The position numbers and the translations under genes were made by a program. Shown here piece after piece: positions 26,312 to 34,201 of a stretch of DNA of 64,000 nt. How positions within the stretch are numbered: position 1 is the stretch's first letter; the number at the start of each line of letters is the position of its first letter. The stretch is from Bremerella sp. P1 (GTDB taxonomy: Bacteria > Planctomycetota > Planctomycetia > Pirellulales > Pirellulaceae). The notes under the pieces were generated by a model. It worked only from the letters and a program-made list of their open reading frames with translations. It was not told the origin of the DNA and made no database searches. Where the stretch lies: NCBI RefSeq assembly GCF_028748185.1, contig NZ_CP118164.1, positions 1,736,001 through 1,800,000 of the forward strand, in the 5' to 3' direction.

Positions 26312-26962
26312 CTAGGAATCTTCCGAATGGCTTTGTTCAAGCAGATGAACATGCTCCGATTCAACAGACGCCGACATTTGCTTAACGCATTCCTTAGCAA
26401 GATTGATATCTGAAGCACTCCCCTCTAAGAAGAGAAGACCAGATCCTTCATGAAACTTGACATTCAGAGGAGTATTGGAATCTCGTAGCTGGATACCCAT
26501 TTCGATCGATTCCAATAAACTCATCATCGCCGATTCCCCTGCCAAGAGAATTGGTTTTATGTTGACGACCTCTACCGTCTTAGCTGGCGATGATGGAGAG
26601 TGAATCGTGATCACATCAGAATCTAACCCGTGTTTAATCTCAACTGGCGTTACTAGCCGGATTAGCTCGAAGGCACCGACATCCGTTGTTCTCAACTGAA
26701 TTTCAGGCATTTCGACATATTGAGCGTCTTCCGTTAACGCAATGGAATTTATGACTTTGCTTTCTGGGAATCCAATTCGCAAGTATTCAAGATATTTAGC
26801 CAGCGTGCCCCCAGTAAATTGAAGTGAAATTGCCTGTTCCTGATCAATTACCTCACCAGTTGCTTGATTATCTTTTTCGCCTTGCGTACCATCCATGCCC
26901 CAGACATGACAAGTCGGAGCACACATCAACACTAGTGACAAATAAAACAAGACTCGCATCAT
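26312..26962 (-). CDS. exported protein with secretin N-domain-like repeats
   Basis: 216 residues. A signal peptide at about 1-22 (VLFYLSLVLMCAPTCHVWG) is followed by two alpha/beta stretches: about 48-110 (ISLQFTGGTLAKYLEYLRIG, later VGAFELIRLVTPVEI) and about 125-200 (VEVVNIKPILLAGESAMMSLLESIEMG, later GLLFLEGSASDINLAKECVKQM). The second resembles the N1/STN repeat of secretins such as GspD, where a short domain ends with an IxxAxxxIxxL-type helix. There is no secretin pore domain, so it is a free periplasmic protein. It lies 161 bases upstream of the ECF sigma gene on the same strand, possibly its signal-input partner (inference). Confidence 0.6.
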   Translation of the reverse strand: MMRVLFYLSLVLMCAPTCHVWGMDGTQGEKDNQATGEVIDQEQAISLQFTGGTLAKYLEYLRIGFPESKVINSIALTEDAQYVEMPEIQLRTTDVGAFELIRLVTPVEIKHGLDSDVITIHSPSSPAKTVEVVNIKPILLAGESAMMSLLESIEMGIQLRDSNTPLNVKFHEGSGLLFLEGSASDINLAKECVKQMSASVESEHVHLLEQSHSEDS

Positions 26963-27367
26963 ACTTCTCCTTTGAAGAAATCAATTTCAGTCGATCAACA
27001 ATTGACCGATGGACATGTACTTAACGAGCTGTTCGAGCATTTTTCGCGCGAAAAAAGCTCACATTGAAAGAATTGAACCTAAACAATCGCTTAAGTCGTT
27101 ACCTTTGATGAGCATGAAACACCTGAAGACTTACGCATTACAAACAAAAATTATCACATAGGTATTCTCTAACAGTTTCTCGTGAATGACTCAACACTTG
27201 CCGTGACAGACTCAAGCACACACTGCCGCTATACGTCCATATGCCCATCGTTTCCCAAGTATGCTGAAGCGATTACATCTCACACGGATTCTGCCGCGAT
27301 TCACGATTTCACAGTCACATCGCTGTAAGCTTCAGCGGCCTTATGCGTTCGGCCTCAAGATCAGTAA
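26963..27367. other. intergenic stretch
   Basis: No gene seen. It lies upstream of the secretin-N-like gene and downstream of the sulfatase at 27368. AT-rich tracts near 27030-27180 probably include the promoter for the leftward genes. No GACAC/GGAGA element was found. Confidence 0.4.
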
Positions 27368-28912
27368 TTACCGACTGACGTCTTTCAGACACGGCAGAAA
27401 GTCAATGAAGTGACCATTGTCAAATCCCGATTGTGTACCACTCAATTCCTTTGCCGCTTTCATCCGCAGCTCATTCAGCAACGGTTCATACTCCGGTAGC
27501 AACGCCAAATTGCGCAACTCCTCTGGATCTTCTGCCAGGTTGTAGATCTCTTCGAATGCCTCATCGCCAGTGTAGGTTGCATACTTATAGTGGCCACTGC
27601 GAATCATCACCCACATGGGCATTTGATCGTTCGTGCTCGCTTCACGGTTTCTTCTCACGACTCCCCTGGGAATATCTTCTGCGAAGTGAGTACGCGTGTT
27701 GGTTAACAGCAGAACGTCTCGTTTCAACTCGGCATCTGGGTCTTCCAACACTGGTAAAAGACTTTCACCATCCATGCTTGGAAGTGCTTGGATACCACCC
27801 AACGCATGGAGCGTCTGGACGATATCCGTTCCACCAACAGGTATCCCACAAACCTCCCCGGCCGGGAACCGACGAGGAAAGCGAAAGATCAATGGAGACG
27901 CTAAAGTGTCGTCATAGGGTGCGTTCTTTTTCTTGACGTGACCGTGATGCCCCATGCCTAGCCCCTGATCCGATGCGAAGATGAAAACCGTGTCTTCCAG
28001 CTGCCCCGTTTCCTGGAGAGCCTTTTCCAGACGCCCTACGCTTTCATCAATAGATAAGATGCACTCGTTATAACGCAGGATCAATTCTTGAACCGTACTT
28101 GTTTTCGGTGATGGCAGCTTGCGCACGTAGTTTGGCTTACCTTCGCGCGGAACCGCAAAGCTGCGGGGCAATTCGATACCAGAAACGCCGCTAAAAAACC
28201 CCTGATGCCTCTTAGCCGGTGTTTGCGGCGAGTGCGGACTCGAATAGCAAAGCCAGAGGTACCACGGTTGATCGCTCTCAGCTCGCTCTTCGATATAGTT
28301 GATGGCAAAATCCGTATACCGATCAACGCTGTAGCCGTTCAGCTCTATCGGATCATTGCCGTTGATGCTTACCTTTTGGTCGTAGTAGTAAGCGTTCACC
28401 ATTCTCTTGTGCCAGTAGACCGCATAGTCCCAGTCAATGCCAACGGCCGGCATACGCGAGTAGATGTGCCATTTTCCGATCATCGCTGTGTGATAACCGG
28501 ACTCCCGAAGACGTTGAACCCAAAAAGGATGGTGACGTATCTCTCGATTCAGATCATCTCCTTGCAGGGCGATGCCTCCAAAGTTCCCCCGAGCGGAGTG
28601 GGGAAGATTTCCCGTTAGCTGGCTGATTCTTGAAGGCACGCAGAACGTTGCCATGTAAACCGATTCAAACCTCACCCCTTCCCTGGCCAATGCGTCGATG
28701 TTTGGTGTCCGTACCCAAGGACGAGATTCAGGGTAACAGCTGACGGTTCGTGTACTCTGATCGTCCGTGAATACATAAAGAATATTTGGACGTTCCTTCG
28801 CCCATGAGCGAGATCCAGACAAAAACACAACAATCAGCATCAATGCCGGCAAAGTCAATTGCGAATGCAAACATCTCTTGCGCGAGGACAAGTCAAAAGC
28901 AATTCTCGGCAT
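27368..28912 (-). CDS. secreted sulfatase (family S1)
   Basis: 514 residues. The signal sequence has a long N-region and hydrophobic core at about 20-34 (LPALMLIVVFLSG), with cleavage near SWA-KE. Metal-binding motif is NILYVFTDDQ; formylglycine motif is C91-V-P-S-R95; then GKWHIYS, SPHSPQTPAKRHQG, VFIFASDQGLGMGHHGHVKKK and a C-terminal YNLAEDPEELRNLA, typical of carbohydrate sulfatases. It is divergently transcribed from the sigma/FecR/sulfatase-lyase operon. A GACAC/GGAGA element points at it from 29067-29091, on the other strand of the palindrome that feeds the sigma operon, so both directions are probably co-controlled. Confidence 0.92.
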   Translation of the reverse strand: MPRIAFDLSSRKRCLHSQLTLPALMLIVVFLSGSRSWAKERPNILYVFTDDQSTRTVSCYPESRPWVRTPNIDALAREGVRFESVYMATFCVPSRISQLTGNLPHSARGNFGGIALQGDDLNREIRHHPFWVQRLRESGYHTAMIGKWHIYSRMPAVGIDWDYAVYWHKRMVNAYYYDQKVSINGNDPIELNGYSVDRYTDFAINYIEERAESDQPWYLWLCYSSPHSPQTPAKRHQGFFSGVSGIELPRSFAVPREGKPNYVRKLPSPKTSTVQELILRYNECILSIDESVGRLEKALQETGQLEDTVFIFASDQGLGMGHHGHVKKKNAPYDDTLASPLIFRFPRRFPAGEVCGIPVGGTDIVQTLHALGGIQALPSMDGESLLPVLEDPDAELKRDVLLLTNTRTHFAEDIPRGVVRRNREASTNDQMPMWVMIRSGHYKYATYTGDEAFEEIYNLAEDPEELRNLALLPEYEPLLNELRMKAAKELSGTQSGFDNGHFIDFLPCLKDVSR

Positions 28913-29066
28913 TCAGTGGGCCTCGATAGTTCAAAAAAAGCACTTTGCAATTACCACCATTGGCGGGATTGCACCCAACATCGAAACAACACCCCCATCA
29001 AGTAACAGCGAAAAGTACGTTTCATACCCTCCTATTTGTCCCGACAGCGTTGGTGCTATTAGAATT

Positions 29067-29091
29067 TCTCCAAGACTCATCGAAAAGTGTC
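29067..29091 (-). promoter_or_regulatory. GACAC/GGAGA promoter-like element, sulfatase at 27368
   Basis: On the minus strand TGCGACACTTTTCG is followed, 15 bases after GACAC, by GGAGAAATTC. It points to the sulfatase with a leader of about 155 bases. Confidence 0.65.
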
Positions 29092-29109
29092 GCATTTAGC
29101 GACACTTTT
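29083..29109. promoter_or_regulatory. 27-base palindrome joining two divergent promoters
   Basis: AAAAGTGTCGC (29083-29093) and GCGACACTTTT (29099-29109) are perfect 11-base arms around ATTTA. Each arm is the upstream box of one of two divergent GACAC/GGAGA elements. The position between two divergent gene starts argues against a terminator. Confidence 0.7.
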
Positions 29110-29125
29110 TAGCCTCTCGAGGAGA
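29101..29125 (+). promoter_or_regulatory. GACAC/GGAGA promoter-like element, sigma operon
   Basis: AGCGACACTTTTTAG is followed, 15 bases after GACAC, by GGAGATGTTAAG. It lies 55 bases before the ATG of the ECF sigma gene, a normal promoter distance. Confidence 0.7.
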
Positions 29126-29180
29126 TGTTAAGTAGGCAGCGGAATTATTGAGGCCAATCCCCCTATCTTGATGAAATATC

Positions 29181-29714
29181 ATGACAGCTACGCCGTCTCC
29201 CCCCTCTGATGTATTCATCCAGCAACTCACCGGGAGCCAGTCTTCACTGCGGGCAATCATCATGGCTTCGCTAGGAAATCATGCAGATTGCGAAGATGTT
29301 CTCCAAGCGACGAATCTGGTGATTTGGAAGAAGGCTTCCGAGTTCGACCCGACGCGCCCCTTTCTTGCCTGGGCCTCTGGAATCGCGCGAATCGAGGTGC
29401 TGACATTCATTCGCGATCGAAAACGTGACCGACTTGCTTTTCGTGAGGATGTCGCTGAGTTGCTTATTGATGTCGCCGAGGTGGCTGCGGAATCGATTCC
29501 ACAACGACAAATCGCACTCCGCCATTGCTTACAACAGTTACCCATGGAAAGTCGTGAACTGCTAAATCTCAAGTACGTTCGTAGCCAATCCACAAAACAG
29601 CTTTCCGCCGCAACAGGCCGTTCACTGGACGGAGTAAAGAGCGTTTTAGTGCGCATTCGGAGATTGCTGAGCGAGTGTGTTGAAAACAAAACCAAAGCGA
29701 TGCCCGAAGCGTGA
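29181..29714 (+). CDS. ECF-type sigma factor, planctomycete/verrucomicrobial type
   Basis: 177 residues. Region 2 covers about 12-75 (FIQQLTGSQSSLRAIIMASLG, then CEDVLQATNLVIWKKASEFDP and PFLAWASGIARIEVLTFIRDRKRD). Region 4 covers about 110-165 (ALRHCLQQLPMESRELLNLKY, then STKQLSAATGRSLDGVKSVLVRIRRLL). It is followed after 12 bases by a FecR-type transmembrane gene, so sigma and signal transducer are coupled. The promoter-like element ahead of it is shared with six other units in the window; autoregulation is usual for ECF factors, so this is the best candidate to read that element (inference). It is about 37 residues shorter than the sigma factor at 25507. Confidence 0.88.
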   Translation: MTATPSPPSDVFIQQLTGSQSSLRAIIMASLGNHADCEDVLQATNLVIWKKASEFDPTRPFLAWASGIARIEVLTFIRDRKRDRLAFREDVAELLIDVAEVAAESIPQRQIALRHCLQQLPMESRELLNLKYVRSQSTKQLSAATGRSLDGVKSVLVRIRRLLSECVENKTKAMPEA

Positions 29715-29726
29715 GAGCGTACTGGT

Positions 29727-31385
29727 ATGAATGAACAACATCAACTTATCGAACAACTGGATCACTGGCTCTTAAAAGTCAGTGAAGGCACTGCAACCCC
29801 CGAAGAAACACATCACTTCAATGAACTGCTCGCAAGTAACGCGAGTCTGCGAGAATACGCTGCCAAGCGTCTCATTGATGACTCGTTGTTAGTAGAACAT
29901 CTTCGAGAGTCGGCGGCTGAGTCGATCCTTCGTGGTCAATCGGTGCTGCCTGGTGAAGGCACAGAAACACAGCAAACGAGATCGCGTTTCTACCTGCCGA
30001 TGTGGTCCGTGGTTTCGTTGGCTATCGCAGTTAGCATTCTCCTGATCTTGACATTGCCACAGATGTTTGACGGCACAGGCGCCAAGAATTCCTCGAGCCC
30101 TGTTGATGTAGCTGAAAACAGTGATTCCGAAGATGGGGCGTCTTTATTTCCAACGCTCGACGCTGATGCCGTTGCCACTCTTACCCGAGCAGTCGATGTG
30201 CAATGGGCCGAGGGACAGTCACCTTTGCATATTGATGCGAGCCTTCGCCCGAAGAGAATTCGACTGAACGAAGGCCTGATTCAGTTGGAATTTTTCAGTG
30301 GTGCCACCGTTGTTGTCGAAGGTCCGGCCGAGTTTGTCATTGAGTCTGCCTTACGATGTCGACTGCTGTTCGGAAAAGTACGGGCGGATGTTCCCATGCA
30401 GGCCCGCGGCTTCACCATCGCCCACAACTCACTTGATGCCGTTGATCTAGGCACCGAGTTTGCAATGCGCGTGGAAAAATCAGGAAATGGTGAGATCCAT
30501 GTCCTTGAAGGTGACGTTTCGCTACGAACGCGTGATGGTAAGGAGAAACGCAAACTGAAAGTTGGTGAGGCCGTAAGCTATGATGCGGACGGAGTACTGA
30601 CTACCCGAGGAGCGGAAAGCGATTCGTTCGTCGGAATTGAAAAGCTCAGGGAATTAGACAGGGAGCGACGAGATCATCGATTTCAGCGATGGCTTAAGCA
30701 ACGAGATCAATGGGCAAACGATCCCGATGTCGTCCTGTATTATGACTTCCAGCAAGCAAATCAGGACAATCGCAGGCTACTCAGTGCTATCAATGGAGCT
30801 TCCGAGTCGGAGGATGGCGCCATCATCGGATGCCAATGGAGACAGGGTCGTTTTGCGGGAAAGTACGGCCTGGAATTCAAGCGAATCAGTGATCGGGTGC
30901 GAGTCAATGTTCCGGGAGAATTTGACTCATTGAGCATGGTTGTCTGGCTTCGTATCGAAGGAGCCGATCGTTGGTATAACTCCCTCCTGCTGACCGACGG
31001 ATGGGACAAAGGTGAACCGCACTGGCAGATCACTCACGAGGGAAAGCTTCAATTGGGCGTCCAGGGAGGCGGAAATTATAACGGCCCGGTGGTTGTTAAA
31101 CCGAGTCATCTCGGTCACTGGGTACAGCTTGCCACGGTCTATGACCACAAGAGAGGAGTAATCGACTTTTATCGTAATGGCGTGCTCACCAGAACTTCCC
31201 AGATAAGGGACACCACAGTCTTGCGGATCGGCGATGCGGAAATAGGAAATTGGAGGACACCCAAGTCAGGTGACCTAAATATCCGTAGCCTGAACGGCCT
31301 GATCGATGAAATTGCGGTCTTCTCACGACCGCTCACTTCAGAAGAGATCTTATCCGCATTCAATGCAGGCAATCCCGATCAATAG
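29727..31385 (+). CDS. FecR-domain transmembrane protein with C-terminal LamG domain
   Basis: 552 residues. The N-terminal cytoplasmic part (about 1-88) has the anti-sigma-like pattern LDHWLLKVSEGTATPEETHHFNELL. One membrane helix lies at about 93-113 (WSVVSLAIAVSILLILTLPQ). A FecR domain covers about 190-290 (LEFFSGATVVVEGPAEFVIES, GFTIAHNSLDAVDLGTEFAM, IHVLEGDVSLRT). A LamG/concanavalin-type jellyroll covers about 340-550 (SMVVWLRIEGADRWYNSLLLTD, then GHWVQLATVYDHKRG and GLIDEIAVFSRPLTSEEI). The outer LamG domain could bind a carbohydrate and signal to the sigma factor encoded just upstream; this is inference from domain order. Confidence 0.88.
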   Translation: MNEQHQLIEQLDHWLLKVSEGTATPEETHHFNELLASNASLREYAAKRLIDDSLLVEHLRESAAESILRGQSVLPGEGTETQQTRSRFYLPMWSVVSLAIAVSILLILTLPQMFDGTGAKNSSSPVDVAENSDSEDGASLFPTLDADAVATLTRAVDVQWAEGQSPLHIDASLRPKRIRLNEGLIQLEFFSGATVVVEGPAEFVIESALRCRLLFGKVRADVPMQARGFTIAHNSLDAVDLGTEFAMRVEKSGNGEIHVLEGDVSLRTRDGKEKRKLKVGEAVSYDADGVLTTRGAESDSFVGIEKLRELDRERRDHRFQRWLKQRDQWANDPDVVLYYDFQQANQDNRRLLSAINGASESEDGAIIGCQWRQGRFAGKYGLEFKRISDRVRVNVPGEFDSLSMVVWLRIEGADRWYNSLLLTDGWDKGEPHWQITHEGKLQLGVQGGGNYNGPVVVKPSHLGHWVQLATVYDHKRGVIDFYRNGVLTRTSQIRDTTVLRIGDAEIGNWRTPKSGDLNIRSLNGLIDEIAVFSRPLTSEEILSAFNAGNPDQ

Positions 31386-31518
31386 GCGGCCCTACAGAGG
31401 ACGCCACCTGCGTCACCTACAGGTCGACCAGCTTGCGTGAATTTTTCCCCCACCATGAATCGTTTCAAGCCGAAGCTTGCTTACTCGCCCCTGATACTTC
31501 CACCACGCGATTTCACTC

Positions 31519-33876
31519 ATGAAGTTTCCCTGCCTGATACTTTTGGCCTACTTAATCCTTCTGCCGACTACCGCCACGCTTGCAGCCGCGGGAGAACAGC
31601 GCCCCAACGTATTGTTCATCGCAATTGACGACTTGAACGATTGGGTTGGCTTCCTAGGAGGACATCCCCAGGCACTGACGCCGAACATGGACCGACTTGC
31701 GGCTCGCGGCATCGTTTTCACAAATGCCCACTGCGTTTCGCCGGCATGTAATCCCTCACGAGCGGCTGTCTTCACAGGCCAAATGCCATGGCGAACCCAG
31801 GTATGGTCGAACAAGAGTCCTAAATTATTTGACTTACATAAAAACATCCCGGTTCTACCAGATTCATTTCGCGAGGCGGGTTATGCGACTTTTGGGACTG
31901 GGAAACTGATGCACTCGGGAGATTCCGCCAACAAGCGACTATTCGAGCACTCATTTGCCACAGAACAGCGTTGGAGCCCGCTTACAAGAGAGCAAGCACG
32001 CTATACAAAACATGAGCTTCCGTCCAAAGGAACGAAGCAGCCAAGACATCTTGTCCAGTTTGGTGAACAACAAATTGTACTACCACTCAATGGTATGCCC
32101 TCGGATCGTAATCCTGATTCAACCGAGGGTGAATCATTTGACTGGGGTCCGTTTGACGTTCCAGATTCTGCGATGGGCGATGCGCAGATAACAAGCTGGG
32201 CTATTGAGCAACTCAGCTCAAGTGTTCAGAAACAAGGTCCCCCCTTCTTCATGGGCGTTGGTTACTATCGACCACACATACCACTTTTTGCTCCGGCCAA
32301 ATACTTCGAGCGCTTTAATGATGCCCCAGTCAAGTTGCCAGTTGTCAGGCGCAATGACTTAGACGATCTTAGTAGTACGGCGAAACGCTGGGCACTCGAA
32401 CCTGTCACTGCAGGCAAGCATGATACAGTAATCAAACACGACCAATGGCATGCCGCGGTGAAAGCCTACCTGGCAAGCACGACGTTTGTGGATGCCCAGA
32501 TCGGACGTCTTGTCGATGCGCTCGATGCCGGGGAATTTGGCGACAATACGTTGATTGTCGTTTGGAGCGACCATGGCTGGCACCTGGGCGAGAAGCAACA
32601 CTGGGGTAAGTGGACCGGCTGGGAGCGATCAACTCGAGTCCCCTTAATCATTATTCCCCCGAAACGACTTTCCGAGAGGTTCGCCAAGCCTGGTTCACGC
32701 TGTGCAGTTCCAGTTAGCCTGCTCGACATCTACCCAACACTGTTAGAACTGTGTGATTTGAAGCCCTCACAAGAACTCGATGGTGAAAGCCTTGTTCCCC
32801 TTTTGCATCGGCCCGATCGCAACTCTGATCGAGTTGCTTATACCTCTTTCAATTTAGGAAACATTTCGATTCGGGATAGGCGATGGCGACTTATTCGCTA
32901 TGCAGATGGTCATCATGAATTGTACGACCTGGAGAAAGACCCCCACGAGTTAACCAATCTGGCAGGCGACATCAAATATGAAAAGGTGATCAAACAGCTT
33001 GAACGTGAGATTCCAGTCGAAGCCTTACCCAAAGCTGAACAACACGAATTCCAGCGACTCAAGAGCCGAGTACGTCGATTCTACGCGGATCTGGTCTATG
33101 ATCACTGTTCGCCGCTCCTGTTTCACACGGACTTCTCATCTCTAGACTTCAAAGATCTATCCATCTCGGAAGACGACCACTATTCCATCGCCGAGGCCTT
33201 GCCTGAACGCTTGGAGATTGTTGATGCCCCTTTAATAGACCGCTACATTAAGGCAGCCAAGTTCACGGTCCCCTTTGCAAACGGAGCGTTTCGTAGCGAG
33301 TTGTCCCTTCCTCACGAGAAAGGGTTTCAGGAGCGGTGGTACGCCGCAAGTATTTTTATTCCCTCAGACTGGGAACAAGACCTCGGGGGCGGAGATGACA
33401 TTGTAATGCAGTGGCATGCAATCCCCGGAAACTGGAAAGCCACCTACCCCAATGTGGCGTTAAGCGTTAAAGGAGATCAGTGGTATCTCCGACGTAGTTT
33501 CGGGTCGCCCCAGACAAAGCCAACTCGCGAGTCCGAATGTCTTGGCGATGTCAATAAAGGAAAGTGGACGCGGTGGATATTCCATATTGATTGGTCGCCC
33601 GAGAAGGACGGAGTAATCGAGGCATGGAAAGATGAACTGAAAATATTGGAACTGACGGGGCCTAATGTCTACGGCACGATCGGCGTCGACTATACACCCT
33701 ACATGAAATTCGGAATCTATCACCCATCCTGGAAACACGCTCAGCCAGTCACCGACTCCACTCAAGCAGTTGGTCACACAGTCTACTTCACTGATATTTC
33801 TGTTGGAAGCAAACGCGCAAACTTACTCAGCCTTCAACCAATTCCATCCACCGCCACTGAATCCACAGAACGATAG
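31519..33876 (+). CDS. sulfatase fused to a heparin-lyase-like domain
   Basis: 785 residues with a signal peptide at about 1-24. Residues about 28-520 form an iduronate-2-sulfatase-type sulfatase: NVLFIAIDDLNDWVGFLGGH, formylglycine motif C77-N-P-S-R81, GKLMHSG, YYRPHIPLFAP, VVWSDHGWHLGEK and YDLEKDPHELTNLAG. Residues about 535-770 form a PF14099-like lyase jellyroll: FRSELSLPHEKGFQERWYAA, IFIPSDWEQD, VMQWHAIPGNW, GKWTRWIFHIDWSPEKDGVIE and YMKFGIYHPSW. The lyase domain has the same architecture as those of the tandem lyases at 13124 and 15790. A single exported protein that desulfates and cleaves one polysaccharide is the natural reading. It lies 133 bases after the FecR/LamG gene. Confidence 0.88.
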   Translation: MKFPCLILLAYLILLPTTATLAAAGEQRPNVLFIAIDDLNDWVGFLGGHPQALTPNMDRLAARGIVFTNAHCVSPACNPSRAAVFTGQMPWRTQVWSNKSPKLFDLHKNIPVLPDSFREAGYATFGTGKLMHSGDSANKRLFEHSFATEQRWSPLTREQARYTKHELPSKGTKQPRHLVQFGEQQIVLPLNGMPSDRNPDSTEGESFDWGPFDVPDSAMGDAQITSWAIEQLSSSVQKQGPPFFMGVGYYRPHIPLFAPAKYFERFNDAPVKLPVVRRNDLDDLSSTAKRWALEPVTAGKHDTVIKHDQWHAAVKAYLASTTFVDAQIGRLVDALDAGEFGDNTLIVVWSDHGWHLGEKQHWGKWTGWERSTRVPLIIIPPKRLSERFAKPGSRCAVPVSLLDIYPTLLELCDLKPSQELDGESLVPLLHRPDRNSDRVAYTSFNLGNISIRDRRWRLIRYADGHHELYDLEKDPHELTNLAGDIKYEKVIKQLEREIPVEALPKAEQHEFQRLKSRVRRFYADLVYDHCSPLLFHTDFSSLDFKDLSISEDDHYSIAEALPERLEIVDAPLIDRYIKAAKFTVPFANGAFRSELSLPHEKGFQERWYAASIFIPSDWEQDLGGGDDIVMQWHAIPGNWKATYPNVALSVKGDQWYLRRSFGSPQTKPTRESECLGDVNKGKWTRWIFHIDWSPEKDGVIEAWKDELKILELTGPNVYGTIGVDYTPYMKFGIYHPSWKHAQPVTDSTQAVGHTVYFTDISVGSKRANLLSLQPIPSTATESTER

Positions 33877-34201
33877 CCACCCCATTAAGCCCCACTCCTC
33901 GCTGGGACGGGTCCACCCGGAACTCCAGGAGCATCGCACCGCTATCGCCAAGTCACTGACTAGTGACAATTGTCATCTGAAGATCTATGCCAGGAACGTA
34001 AAGGACACGATCGACTCGTTTTTTCTAGGAATCGGAAATCTACTCGTAGCGGTTGTCGCGGTGACTATTCCGGTACTGTTCGCAAGATCGCTCTATCAGA
34101 AAAAGGTGTTCATTCGACTTTGACCCCGGAAGTGCCTAACAACCTGTCCGTTTGTAGATTGCGGACATATAAATCCAACCACTGGACTGAAAGCGAACAA
34201 G
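33877..34201. other. intergenic stretch upstream of the first DUF1592 gene
   Basis: No convincing gene. A short inverted repeat TGTCCG/CGGACA (34145-34167) lies about 35 bases before the next ATG and could be an operator. No GACAC/GGAGA element here. Confidence 0.35.

Noticed and set aside
29083-29109. Intrinsic terminator reading of the palindrome with following T-run
   Set aside because: It lies between two divergent gene starts, where no transcript would need to end, and both arms fit promoter boxes with GGAGA 15 bases away.
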